NCBI RefSeq assembly: GCF_020379485.1 | Contig: NC_063435.1 | Location: forward strand, 3,038,001 to 3,102,000 | Origin: Brassica napus | Taxonomy: Eukaryota > Streptophyta > Magnoliopsida > Brassicales > Brassicaceae | DNA length: 64,000 nucleotides | Direction of reading: 5' to 3' | In this document: piece by piece, positions 13,467 through 28,768 of the stretch | Numbering within the stretch: the first letter of the stretch is position 1 | How the letters are laid out: each line of letters opens with the position of its first letter | Position numbers and translations under genes: made by a program | Notes under the pieces: model-generated | The model's input: only the letters and a program-made list of their open reading frames with translations | What the model was told of the DNA's origin: nothing | Database searches by the model: none

Positions 13467-14425
13467 AATATTCTGTTTTTCTTTTCAATTATATAATCAT
13501 CTACAGTATCAAAATTTTAGCGTTACTAGAAGTAATATGGTTTACTCTTGCAGTTACAGTTTACTCTTGCATCTTGTAAAGATTTTTGAGAATGGTAATC
13601 CGATTGAAAAACTCACCAAAAAAGATTGAAAAAACCCTAGTACACTCTTTATTGACAAAAATATATATAATATATATAGTAATATAAAAAAGTGTGCTCC
13701 TCAAGTTCAAATGCTCTTTAGAAGGAGTCTCGAGCTGCTCTCACTCTAGTCCCAAGATATGTATGGATGTTTGTTGAACCGCTAGGACCGCTACTATTAA
13801 AACATGCAATTGGTGAATCATATATATCATATGGATGTAACAAAATAGATTAAATCGGTTGAAAATAAAATAATGTAACTAGCTCCCTCTTCATCTTTTG
13901 GTAGCCACTATTCAAAAACCCATGATCTATATTATATGATTATAGGACGGAGAGAATTATAGGACGGAGAGAATGGTGAAGGAGTGCAAAAAATACGATG
14001 CACCGTTACCAAGTGGATTGTGCAAATATGAAATACACATCAGTCTCTCACTGCGACACATCATGAAACAACACGCGCAGTCTCTTTCATCACAATATTT
14101 CCACACTGTCATTATCGCTGGGTCCACCCAGATACACGCGCTACAAATGTACACTTGTGTGTTCCCCCATGGACGCTTTGGACGATGGTTCGACACACTA
14201 TAAAAGTTTTCTAACACATGAAGCCCATATAATTTGATACTTTGTAACGAAAAGTTAGAGGTAGACTGTATAGATATTTCTTATATTTATGCTCTATGGC
14301 TAATGTGATCAGTTTAATAAAGAATGAATGGGTACACAAAATTTGGAATGTCTTCCTACTTATTTCAAGAATAACCGGATCATCTGTTACATATTACCTT
14401 ATAAACTGTTTGGACTACTCAAACT
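13467..14425. other. Intergenic stretch without recognised gene
   Basis: AT-rich sequence with a tandem ataggacggagagaat pair near 13,945-13,972. Short open frames on both strands at 13,957-14,217 overlap one another and show no family signature. I see no promoter or RNA gene. Confidence 0.4.
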
Positions 14426-14426
14426 C

Positions 14427-14607
14427 AGGGCCGACCCTGAGATTTAGGGGGCTGTTGACGGTTTTTAGAAAATTTCAGCTAAAATTTTTTTTTGGTAAAT
14501 TTGGAGGTTTAAAAAAATATTTTAGAGACTTTTTTCTATGTAATTTATTTCAAAATTTTTGGAGGCATAAGGCCAATGTTTCGTTACGCTTTGCCCGAAC
14601 CGGCCCC
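14427..14607. mobile_element. GGCC-ended MITE, copy 1
   Basis: A 180-bp element begins agggccgaccctgagattta and ends near tgcccgaaccggcccc. The interior is A/T-rich with ggaggc-type blocks. The related copy at 63,379-63,521 begins gccggccttgagattttgg and ends ggggccggccct. The shared GC-palindromic ends and the shared internal order, including the cactacgc/cgttacgc block before the right end, define a small non-autonomous family. Confidence 0.65.
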
Positions 14608-16214
14608 GCTCAAACTTCTTATCGCTGTGACTAATTGTGTTAAGAGAAATTTAAATTCTAGAGTGTTGTAACACATTCCCAAGTCTCATAGCCATGCGGG
14701 CGTAGACTGTATAGCTGGATGACGTTTGAATGAAATTTGAAGTTTGTATATATACCATCATCGTAAGCAAAACAATAGTCCCAATTAACGATCAAATAAA
14801 CATATGAATTAATTAGAGGAACAATAGTCCTGATTACGTATACTACACGGAATCGTAAATATATTTGAAGAAACATAAGAATTAGATTGGGACCCACGTA
14901 TGTGGTATGGATATGCACTCTTGATTAAGCGTGGAGCTAATCCACTCAAAAGTGAATGATATCTTTGTTGGAGACTCCACTCTATATACTATAACCTTTT
15001 TTTGTTTACTTCTCTTTTGCCCCTAAAGAATAACTTTTAATCTTTGTCGAGTTTAAGTCCTTTAGTTGAAACAAAATATCACTTATCATCAACATCACCA
15101 TCATAAGTTATTATTCATAACCTGATAACCATCATCATCGATAATTTACCAACGTTAATACGATTCTCATGTATTGTGCGTACATAAGATCTTGAAGTGA
15201 AACCAATTCCCCTCGAGACACCCTTTGTATATAGCATGGTGGAGAAGCCAAAAAAAAATAAGTGGGACAGAAGAAATGGGCTACTATGTACACTAAAAAG
15301 GACAACCACTTTTATTCGTGTCTTCGAAAGTGGGCTGCCCAATGAATAGCTTGCCGACGGGTTGTCCTCCACACTTAATATTATATCATACGTTACGAAT
15401 AGGTCATTTAAAAAACAATTAACATATATAATTACCGATGATGTGAGTATACATCTTGGGTTAAAAGACCAATAAGGATTGCGTGAAAGCTGACTTTAGA
15501 ATGATGTCAAAGCGTGCCTAACTTTCCTCCAACATATACGTGGTAAAAGTGGTTCCACTTATGACTTACCCGACCACACTCCAACTATGCATTGCATGTT
15601 TCTATATTGATACACCCTATTAGATCTTTTTCGGACTTTGAAGTTTATAACATATTTGAATAACTCGTTTAAAAAAACACTTCAATTCAGACGAGTTGAT
15701 CCTAATTTGATTGCCTAGCGGTTCGAGTTGTCTTCACTACTTTCATTGTATAGCCTCATTTCAATTTCCAGAGGTTGGATAAAAAGACTAGACGATTGCT
15801 TCTATTTTCTATACTAATATTATTTCATTTTACGAATTACTTTTCAATTATCAATGTTTCTTTTCTGACCTCAGAAATGAAAATGGTTTCACACCAGAAA
15901 ATGTTAAATTATATCTTGAAAGCTACATTTTGAAATAGAAATTGAGCTAAAAGATTGAACTTGTATCGTGAAGGCTAATTTCCTAGATGGAAAGGCATAA
16001 AATTGAATCTTAGCTGGATAGTTTTTCACTGACTACATATTTTTAACAAGTATACAGCCGCCTTTGCTGGATACATGCATCATTGTAAGTTGGAAAACAT
16101 TTTGATCTGAGCTTGTTTGAATACTGAGGAGCAAATGAAGCTGCACAAGATGAACAAACTATCTATAAAGCATCTCTTAATGCAATGGGGGGTTTTCCCA
16201 ATACCATCTAAACA
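14608..16214. other. Intergenic stretch without recognised gene
   Basis: About 1.6 kb of AT-rich DNA. Open frames at 14,658-14,918 and 15,115-15,372 (minus) lack family features. I find no convincing transposon ends, RNA gene or promoter here. Confidence 0.4.
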
Positions 16215-16833
16215 TCTATACTATTAAAGCAGAATCCTTCTTAGGATTATGCCCCTGATTTTTCCAATTAATTACAAAATTTTCCATTAATTTTTTCAAT
16301 TGTTTTTAATGGTTTTCAGAAATTAAAAGCCCAACATTGCTTCTGTCCAACTAAACAAAACAACCCAATAATTTAAAAACTTAAAGTCAAAGAAGCCCAA
16401 CAGTGTTTTCGTTTAAAAATAATTATAAGTCAATTTAAATACATAATTATTATTTAATATTTGTGTAATTATAATTTAAAATTTATGAATTATTGAAAAA
16501 TAAGTAGAATTAAAAACGTAATGTCTATTACATTTTTCATATAATATTTAATTAATAAGTTAAAATTGTAAATAAATAACCTTAGCAAATATATAATCAC
16601 AATATGATTAAATTTATTGAGTAGAAGTTTACCATTTTAAAATCTTTTAACTAATTAATTAGTACACAAATTTATTATTATATAATAAAAAAATAAAGAA
16701 GACAAGATTATAAAAAATTACTATAAACAAATATAAAATCTATTAAAATATAGATTAGACAAATATTTATTAATTTAAATGAAATTTTAAAAAGAAATGA
16801 TTCCGCGCTTTGAAAGCGCGGGTCAAAATCTAG
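16215..16833 (+). mobile_element. Short non-autonomous Helitron
   Basis: The 5' end is TCTATACTATTAAAGCAGAA, preceded by A. The 3' end is CTAG, followed by T, with a strong hairpin (ccgcgctttgaaagcgcgg, 16803-16821) about ten bases before it. TC start, CTRR end, subterminal hairpin, insertion between A and T and lack of target duplication are the defining Helitron marks. The 619-bp interior is AT-rich and encodes neither Rep nor helicase, so any movement needed proteins from elsewhere. Confidence 0.9.
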
Positions 16834-17782
16834 TTAGTTCTTAAAGTTAGACAACAACATGTTACATGCACATGCACTAATCAGAAAACGGAAAGAATGT
16901 TTGGTTGTCGAGTAGTAAGTTGGGCCATGGGGCGATTAACAACTTAAAATGCTGTTTTGTGAGCTATATATCGTTGTAGAAGTAGCACATGACCAAATCA
17001 ATCTTTTTGAGCATCACTTGTTTACCTAAACCAAACCGGGGGAGGTAATACAAATATATACCGTATGAAATGATGCATGCCATGGGCCATAATGGCAATG
17101 GAAAATACTTGAATATAAACCGCTCCGATCAATATCTAAGAAATTGTTAGGCGGCAGTTAAATGTTTTGTAAAAAATTACTATCTAAACGGATTTTTCAG
17201 AACCTATGTAGGGTAAACGAATCATTTGTTTATTTATTATATATATTTTAAAATGTATCTAATTAGAAAATTGCCTATACGAAAAAATCATAGAACTAAA
17301 TTAGTCATATTTCATTTTAGTGTTACTTGATTTAAAAAATCTAAACAAATTTAAATCAATTCAAACCAATTAAATCAGATTTTATTTTGATTATAACACC
17401 TAAATCAAGTTTTAGAACTTTGGTTTCTGATTATTAATAGAGATTTGGAATATATATAAAAAAAAACAAGAATCACAAATGCATACACCAAGTTGCTTTG
17501 ATCCAAGGAACTCGGACAGCAAAGGGTGCAGTAGCTTGAGGTTGGATTCGAACAAGAATTTTGGAAAGAAAATATATTGTAAAATCGCAATATAACTGGT
17601 TTTAAAAAATTACAAATAAATAAAAGAAATTAGTAGAAAATAAATAAATAAAAAATTTGTGTTATCCATTTTCCGAAGTAGAAACGTGTAAACTACCTCT
17701 GGTTGTAAAATGGCAAAATATCTTCTTCTCAGTCTCTCAACCATCCCCGTCGTAAACCAATAGCGAGCCAGAGGATAACCCC
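16834..17782. other. Intergenic stretch upstream of the TraB-like gene
   Basis: Mostly featureless. At about 17,320-17,400 a fragment with aaatttaaatcaattcaaacc blocks resembles one end of the repeat family seen in the MSL9-like and TraB-like introns. The last 100 bp before 17,783 is the likely 5' leader of the next gene. Confidence 0.4.
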
Positions 17783-19997
17783 ATGGCGTCCAGCTCCTTC
17801 GCCGTCCTTCCTCTGCTTAACTATAATAGCTCCACGACCAATAGATCTTCATCTTCGATTCGCTTCTTCAACCTCCCCAAATCGAAACACCGGTCTACAA
17901 AACACTTATTAAACCCTCGTTCTCCACAGGTTCTTGTCTCCTTGTCATTGAACCAACCAACTGATGACGAATCCTCAGACGCCGCGCTTTTCCTCGAATC
18001 CAACTCAATCGCTGATTACATGCGGTTCAAGCGCCGCTCCGACGACGGCGACAACGGCTCTAGCGAGCTGCAGACTGCGATCGTCAGCTACAAGAAACGT
18101 TTCCCTTGGATTCTCCTAAACCCTTTTCTTCAGGTAACGCCACTCTTACTTGTTGTTTTCCACTTAAAATCGAGAGCAAAGTAACATACTTTCGATGTGT
18201 TGTTGCAGGTAGATTTGGTCTCAACGATTCATATTGCTGATAAAGAGTGAGCCTTTCTTCTCTTTATTTGTTCGTTATGTTGCTTTTTGGTGGGAATATA
18301 AATAGTTGAATTGTTGCTTCCTCTTGTGTTGCCACTATGACGTTAAGGTTCACAGCTTAGTACTAATAATGGTTTAGGCTGCATTGGTTAATTGGTTTAA
18401 ATCGTTCTAAATTTTTTTAAATCAATCTAAATTAGTCTTAATATATATGTAAAATCAAGCAATAATATTATTAGTACATATTCATAAATTTGTCTAATTT
18501 ACTTTGTCTTTTATACTGATAATTCATCAAAACAATTTTCTAACTAAAACCGAAAACTAAAATATCTTATATAAATGTAAAAAATATATATAAAATAATT
18601 CAAATATTCGTCAACGCTTAGACCCGTCTAGGCCTGAATATTCAGCCTAATTGCTAGTTCTCTACAAAGCTCAGTAAAGCTAGCGATTTGTTGAACATTG
18701 GTACTGATTGATGATGTTTTTGTTTTTGCTTTTGTTTTTGTTTTACAGCAGTATTGGGTCTGATAAAGGTTTTTGTTTGGTTTCTTGTGATGACAATGTT
18801 GTTATTGATATGTGTGGTTCTGGGTTGGGTGTGTGTAGGTACTTCACAGCTCTTCAAAAAGAGCTTGAACCATATGATTCCATCTTGTATGAGATGGTGA
18901 CTAGTAAAGAGTCCTTGGAAAACAGAAGAAACCCAATTGCTGCCAAGAGGCTCAAGACTTCACGTTCAAGAGGCTTCAGTATCCTCGGCTTGATCCAGCG
19001 GCAGATGGCTAGGGTGCTAGCTCTTGATTTTCAGCTAGACTGTCTAAATTACGAAGCTAAGAACTGGTACCATGCTGATCTCGATTTCGAGACATTCACC
19101 TTGCTTCAGGTTTGTTTCTTAAAATCTATCTAAAGAAACCCACCAGTCATTTTCTTGATAAGCATTGTGCTGATTCATATGTGGTAACAGAAGGAGAAAG
19201 GGGAAAGCTTCTACTCATTTGCAAGGGACATGACGATTAGATCAACGAAAGCAATGATACAGCCAGCTTTGGTAACCGAAGGTCTTGATACTTGGAGGTC
19301 AAAGCTTCTATGGGTTTCACGTGTCTTCCCCATGCCTCTTGTGGGTCTCTTCCTTATTGTGGCTTTCTGTGCTGACTTCGAGAATCAGACGGAAGACTAT
19401 CCAGAGCTAGAAGCACTCTCACGGCTTGATATTGGTGCTGCTATGAAGGTCTTCCTCGCTAAGAGATTAACATCCGAGTAAGCACACATCTCTTCATGGC
19501 TAGTGAGTAGTTAACAGTTGTGTAATAACTTCTTCTTTTTTTTGTGGTGAAGGCTAACGCAAGGGACATCAGAGATAGAGGAGAAATCTGTGATCATCGG
19601 CGAGAGAAACCGAGCAGCGACCGAAGCTTTGAAAAGAGCAATAGAGCAAGGAAGCAAAAGAGTTGCTATTCTTTACGGAGGAGGACACATGCCTGACTTG
19701 GGGAGACGGCTTAGAGAAGAGTTTGATCTTGTTCCTTCTGAGGTGAGATGGGTAACAGCTTGGTCTATCAGTAACCCAGGGGACATGGAGACGACTTCGT
19801 TTCCGTTTCTGAGGACAATGGCTGATGCTTTGCGTTGGCCGCTGAACCGGTACCAGACCTTGGCGTTGCTACTTTTTTCGTCGGTTCTTGCATTGGATCT
19901 CTGCTTTTGGGAGCTTTTCTTGGATTCTACCATTGACTGGGGTTCACAGATAGCAGCAGAGTTGTACAAGTTTGTAGATAACACAAAGCTTGTGTGA
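17783..19997 (+). CDS. TraB/Tiki-like protein, probably plastid-targeted
   Basis: Five exons (17783..18133, 18209..18246, 18839..19109, 19191..19477, 19553..19997) total 1,392 nt and encode 463 residues. The first 60 or so residues are rich in Ser, Arg and Pro and poor in acid, as in a chloroplast transit peptide. The core carries the marks of the TraB/PrgY/GumN (Tiki) fold: IHIADKEYFTALQKELEPYD early, then GERNRAATEALKRAI and VAILYGGGHMPDLGRRL later. Two hydrophobic segments near the C-terminus (ALLLFSSVLALDLCFW and the end of exon 4) suggest membrane association. The location corresponds to At5g19540 as I recall it. Biochemical role is unknown; TraB relatives include putative metalloproteases. 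All junctions are GT/AG and the gene appears intact. Confidence 0.85.
18360..18650 (-). repeat. Dispersed AT-rich repeat, copy B (TraB-like intron 2)
   Basis: This is the inverted counterpart of the repeat at 8,600-8,880. Read on the minus strand it gives the same ordered blocks, including attagacaaattt, ataatattattg and agattgattta. It accounts for most of the unusually long second intron (18,247-18,838). Confidence 0.6.
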
Positions 19998-20907
19998 CAG
20001 CTATTTGTAATTCACACAATGATGTACAAACAATAACTTATAGTATTTAAACAAGCTAAGTCTTCTCTGATACGTTCCATATCATGGTAGACTTCCACAT
20101 GTGAAACTTCTCGAAGACAAAGCATGAACCTGTGGAGAGGCAAAGAGAAGAAACAAATGCAGAGGAAGTCAACGCTTCCATTGACTATAGTGACGTGTCA
20201 AGGGAAGAGAAATACTTATCCCAGACTTTGCTGCTGAAATGTTTCTTCTTTAAATAGGATCCTACTTTGTGTTTGATGTTGTAGGAAGTGTGAGAGGCCA
20301 TGAGTCTCTTTGATCATGATCTGACCATAAGATCATAATTGAATAGTTAAGATGGTCATAAAATCTTGATCTAAGATTCACTTCATTTGTTGTTATTATC
20401 TTGTATTTGGTGTTTGAAAAGATCAATGAGAAAATGTTCTAAGTGTGATTGGTGACCAAAAGAATGAAAAAGAACATTCAATTTTTTATGGTTCCTAGAG
20501 AAATACACCGTTCATAAGGAATTAATTTTTTTTTCTATTTTTTTTCGTAGAAAATAGCAAAGCAAAATTAGGCGGAACACTCATTTCCACTCATTTTTTA
20601 AGTTTTATTCCTCTTCATTCTAGTATTTTTCAAATAGTCACCAGTCACCCGAGTTTTAATTTTTAGCAAACAATCGTACACAAACTAAACGAATCTTGTA
20701 AAAAGAAATTAAACAGTGGTAAGGGGGTCATAAACACACCACCAAGAAAAAGAAAGAAAAACAGAACAAGAAAATTAACTAATTTTTTTTTTAGATTTCA
20801 AAGCATTTATGGGAAAGTAATTACTTGTTGAAAACATAATTAATTACTTGATATTTTGTATAAAGAAAACAAGTAAAGTCACGACTTGGTGAACAAGTTC
20901 TCTGGTA

Positions 20908-20951
<44 letters not shown>

Positions 20952-21104
20952 CTCTGGTATCTAAAGCTGCGCCCACAGACAGTTGAGAAAAAACGCATTA
21001 TACAGCCCACTGCGTTTAACTTTGATACTCTCAAAAAGCTTCGTGAAGAAAAAAAAAGATAAATTCTCTTCATCCAGATTCATCTTTTTACGATACTTGC
21101 TCTA
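19998..21104. other. Intergenic region between the TraB-like gene and ASP2
   Basis: The first 300 bp are probably 3' UTR. The rest is AT-rich with no gene. The proximal ASP2 promoter and leader occupy roughly 20,960-21,104, directly after the poly(A) insertion listed separately. Confidence 0.4.
20895..20962. mobile_element. Poly(A)-only insertion bracketed by a 16-bp duplication
   Basis: The 16-mer aagttctctggtatct occurs at 20895-20910 and again at 20947-20962. Between them lies an uninterrupted A tract of about 36-38 bases and nothing else. A target duplication of LINE length around pure poly(A) is what target-primed reverse transcription would leave if it stopped within the tail. The insertion is about 145 bp upstream of the ASP2 ATG. 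Confidence 0.75.
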
Positions 21105-24214
<3,110 letters not shown>

Positions 24215-25258
24215 ACTAAAGCGAGACGATATTTTTCTTGTTTCGTCGAATAAAATGAAATTTTCAAAAACAAAAAAAAAACATCTTCCTTGGTTTATAG
24301 ACTAAGGATTTTTCCCATTGGTATCATATGTTTCCTCATATCTTTTTGGCCAAGGATGTTTGAACCAAACAAACCGAGTATTGCGACACTGAAATCTTCA
24401 ATGTTGAAGGAAAATATTGGTTATTAGTATAACTACTTGCAATCTAATAATGACATATGTAATATCAAAGTTCACTTAATTATGGTTTGGCTTATTTGTT
24501 AAAGCACTTTCTAAAAATGTCGATGCAATATATATACATCTCATACTGTGATGGGTCGTAAAAACAATGATCATAAGCGCGACTTTTCAGAATGATAAGT
24601 TACACACAACGTGAGTAAACGATTAAACCACATATCGGAAGTTAATTAACCAAATCCTTTTCGATTAATTAGGATATACAGATATGTTTAGACTTGGTTA
24701 AGGGTCGGCGTCTTACATGCTCTCCACTAATCTACTTTCATCCCTTTTATTACCAGTTGACTCTATAAGTATTGATTCTATTCATTTTTTTAATTGAAAC
24801 TTGAAGTTACAATTGAAACTAGCAAGTCAATTTTGAGAGTGATTGACCATGATATTCATATTCAAATCCAAAAAACTGCATTTTGTTGACAAAAATAAAA
24901 AGAATTGATGCTTATTTCTAAATAACTTTATGCTTTGGACAAATCTCTTAGATAGTACAAAAAAAAAATGACAAAATAATAACGGAATTTTTTTTTGCAA
25001 AATAGCATTAGTTAGATGATAAAATGATTAAACTACTATAAACCTTAAACTTTTATCCTAACACCACTACTAAATAATAAATCATAAACCACATTAAATC
25101 TAAACTCAAATATAAACAAAGTTTTTTAAAATTGTTTTAGTGATATTTCGATTTTTTTTTTCTGATGTATACTATCTTTGGAGCAGAAATGTATTTTACA
25201 TATATTCCGAAGCATTTCTCTTTATTCTCTATGATCCAAGGCTTTATTATAATACTTA
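24215..25258. other. Intergenic region downstream of ASP2
   Basis: About 1 kb of AT-rich sequence. An AATAAAATG near 24,250 may serve as the ASP2 polyadenylation signal. I see no gene, RNA or clear transposon ends. Confidence 0.4.
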
Positions 25259-25290
25259 CTAGGATAAGATCCGCGCCTTGCGCGGAATTA
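25259..25290 (-). mobile_element. Helitron 3' terminus on the minus strand
   Basis: Read on the minus strand, the sequence ends with a GC hairpin (ccgcgcaaggcgcgg, plus-strand positions 25271-25285), then atcttatc and CTAG, followed by T. These are Helitron 3'-end marks. The element body therefore extends to the right, probably through some or all of the tandem repeats to about 27,470. I could not find a matching 5' end, so its length is open. Confidence 0.75.
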
Positions 25291-25569
25291 AGTTATTATT
25301 TTTATTATATTTTGGAGAATGAAACAATAGTTTGGCTTCATTTAGATTACGGGTGTTCAATCCGGATATCGGGTTGGTTTCGGTTCGGTTCGGCTTTTTT
25401 CAGTATTTGGTTAGTAAAATATAACTACTATTCTAAATCCATATTTACTTTGACTTTAGTCTTTCACATACTTTTGAAAGATTTCAACTGGACGACAAAA
25501 TTTATCAGCCAATCTTGTTGCTTTAAATCATTAGTGTTTATATATATATTATTTAGTTTGAATATTTAT

Positions 25570-26937
25570 TAAATAAAAATTCATATGCGTTATATTTTAT
25601 GATCATTTGTAACTTATTATAACAAAAAATAATCTATTGATCACAAAATTTTCAGAGTGGGAATATTCAAATTTCTAATAATATATAGACGTTTTGAAAA
25701 ATTCAAATATAACATATAAGAAAAAATATAAATGTTTTTATTATATATTTAATGTGATTTTTTAATATCTTTCAATAATATAAAATGAAAAAAAAGAACA
25801 AAGATACCAAAATTATTATCAAATATTTATTATTCATAATAATTAATTTTCATATATACGTTAATCATATTAGGTAATTTCGTAGCTTCTAATTAAGGAA
25901 AGTGCAAAAACAATTTGGTAGATTATTTATCAATTCGATAGTTAGTTTAATAAAAAATATAATGTAAGTCAAGATGGACCAACCTATTTTTCTAAGAATA
26001 GTATATTTTATATAGTCATTTATTAAATGAGAATTTATAATCATACAGTTCTAGGATCATTCATATCATTTTATAACTGAATATTTAAATCATCGATAAC
26101 AAAATTTTCAATGTGAAATCTTTAATAAATTTATAATTTATAAATGTTTTTGAAAATTTATTGAAAGTTTTAATATTAAAATATTTATGTAATCTTATGG
26201 TATATAGTATAATCTATATATATATATATGTTTTATTATTAAATGATATTTTTTACTCATATGGTTTTAAAATAATATGTATCTTCTTATAATATTAAAT
26301 AAAAGTTCATATTAATACAATTTTATGATCATTTGTAACTTATTATGACAAAAAAAAATCTATTGATCACAAAATTTTCAGAGTGGGGATCTTCAAATTT
26401 CTAATAATTTATAGACGTTTTGAAAAATTCAAAATATAACATATAAGAAAAATTATAAATGTTTTTATTATATATTTAATGTGATTTTTAAATATATTTT
26501 AATAATATAAAATTAAAAAAAATAACTAAGATACAAAAATTGTTATCAAATATTTATTATTCATTATAATTAATTTTCACATATACGTTAATCATATTAG
26601 GTAATTTCGTAGCTTTTATTGAAGGAAATTGCAAAACATTTTTTGGTACGTTATTTATCAATTCGATAGTTAGTTTAATAAAAAGTGTAATATAAGTTAA
26701 GATGGACCAACCTATTTTTCTAGGAATAGTATATTTTGTATAGTTATTTATTAAATAAGAATTTATAATCATACGGTTCTATGATCGTTCATATCGTTTT
26801 ATAACAAAATATTTAAATCATCGATAACAAAATTTTCAATTTGAAATCTTTAATAAGTTTATAATTTATAAATGTTCTTGAAAATTCATTGAAAGTTTTA
26901 ATATTAAAATAGTTATGTAATCTTATGGTATATAGTG

Positions 26938-26977
<40 letters not shown>

Positions 26978-27470
26978 TTATTTTATTATTAAATGATATT
27001 TTTTACTCATATGGTTTTAAAATCATGTGTATCTTCTTATAATAAAAATGTTAAACCATTGATCATTAATTTTTAACATAATAATTTTAATAGTTTTAGT
27101 CATTTATTGTCGTTTTTAAAAATTCAAAATATAACATATACGAAAAAATTTAAATTTTATTTTTATAGCTAATTTGATTGTTTAATTTATTTTAATAATA
27201 TAAAATTAAACAAAAAATGATGGAGGAGATATACATTGTTATCAAATCTTTATTATTAAACTCATTAATTGTCATATATATATTAGTCATTTATGGTAAT
27301 TCCGTAGGTTTTATTTAAGGAAAGAAAATATCATATCATATCATTATATCATATAGTTTGACCAACTTATATATCTAACAACATATAAAAATCGAATGTG
27401 GACCTACTTATTTTTCAATTGAATGTAATTGACTACCTAATTGAGTGCCACCTATGCATTGGTGCCTCTT
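25570..27470. repeat. Large tandem repeat, 726-bp unit, about 2.6 copies
   Basis: The marker gatcatttgtaacttattat occurs at 25601 and 26327, a spacing of 726 bp. Long stretches after each marker match closely, including ctattgatcacaaaattttc, atagacgttttgaaaaattc, tcgatagttagtttaataaa and gatggaccaacctatttttc. A third, more diverged and shorter unit starts near 27,040 and fades by about 27,470. (TA)n tracts lie near 26,215 and 26,940-26,970 at the unit ends. The whole is non-coding and adjoins the Helitron terminus. Confidence 0.85.
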
Positions 27471-27530
27471 TTAATTAATACAAAATTGAAGTTACATCTT
27501 TTCAAATGTTCCTCAATTAATATATAAGGG

Positions 27531-28203
27531 ATTCTTAGGTCCACCCCCTAGGGTGAACCTCTAGGTTCACCAACCAATAAGATTGTCTTATTTTATATTT
27601 GATATCTTTTAAAAAAGGAAACAAAATATTATCAAATTATATTATGTTTTTAAAATTAAAAGGTAAAAAAAATAATAATAATTACAAAAAAAAATATTTT
27701 ACGTCGTCAGCATAACATTAAACCCTAAACCCTAAATTCTAATCCCTAAACCCTTAATCCTAAATCCTAAACCCTTGGATAAACCCTAAACTCTAGGATA
27801 AATCCTAAACTCTAGGATTAATCCTTAACTCTAAATCAAAATCACTATACACTAAAACATTCAAGCGTTTAGGGTTTAAGGTTTTAGTCGTTTTTTATTT
27901 AGAGTTTAGGATTTACCCAAGGGTTTAGGGTTTACCCAAGGGTTTAGAGTTTACCCAGGGGTTTAGGATTTAGGGTTTAGGGATTAGGATTTAGGGTTTA
28001 GTGTTTTGTTGACAACATTAAAAATACTTTTTTTTTTATTCTTTTTTTCTGTAACTATTATCTTTTTTAACTTTTTTATTTTAAAAACATAATATAATTT
28101 AAGAATATTTTGTTTCCTTTTTTAAAAGATATCAAATTTGAAATAATGAAATCTTATTGTTTGGTGAACCTAGAGGTTCACCTTAGGGGGTGAACCCAAG
28201 AAT
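27531..28203. mobile_element. Fold-back element with telomere-like interior
   Basis: The left end, attcttaggtccaccccc then tagggtgaacctctaggttc, is the inverse of the right end, ggtgaacctagaggttcacc then ttagggggtgaacccaagaat. Inverted similarity continues inward through tttgatatcttttaaaaaagg and its partner at about 28,117-28,135, leaving arms of roughly 300 bp. Each inner arm carries degenerate CCCTAAA units (27,718-27,830) or TTTAGGG units (27,868-28,000). There is no coding capacity. I could not identify a target duplication. Ends and structure fit a large MITE or fold-back transposon. Confidence 0.85.
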
Positions 28204-28768
28204 GACTATTATTATAATTGCCTAATTGTTTAGTAGTCTCAATTAGTGAGCGCTAGCCCTTACATAAGACATGTTAAGCAGCATGCTTTATGCCTCTTAT
28301 TCTCTTAAGCCACTAACCTGAGTACCTTGAGGTAGATTCTCTGGCTAGTTTTAAAGATAAAATAAGAAATGAAAAAGTCCCAGTATCTTTAACCCCCCTT
28401 CCATAGTTATATTCTTGTTTTCTTACAACATGCACCGCACGTTGTCTCTCCAGCCCTACAAAAACTACATCAACGTTTCTCTGTTTCATTCATGCGCACC
28501 AACTCAAAAACAAATTTTAAAAAGCTGGAAAATACATGTAAAACATAAAGTATTTTCTGCTTCTTTTGTTTATGTTAAAGAACAGAGACAAAGTAGAGCG
28601 AGTGACTAGTTCTTGATCTGTACTTTTCTTTTGCTTTCTTCTTTTCCATTTTTTGGATTACATTTTCTTCTTCTTCTTTTTGGTTACATATGATCTGATA
28701 AAAAGAACACAAAAATAGAGAAATAAAAGAGTGCGGGGGGATAGATAAACTGTGAGGAGTACTTGGGA
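28204..28768. other. ROPGEF10-like upstream region
   Basis: No gene recognised. The last 200 bp are likely leader of the next gene and contain a polypyrimidine stretch (28,620-28,680). An in-frame TTG two codons upstream of the chosen ATG is ignored. Confidence 0.35.

Noticed and set aside
27718..28000. Interstitial telomere array
   Set aside because: The CCCTAAA-like units are degenerate, reverse direction at the centre and are contained in a fold-back element, so they are not a telomere fusion relic.
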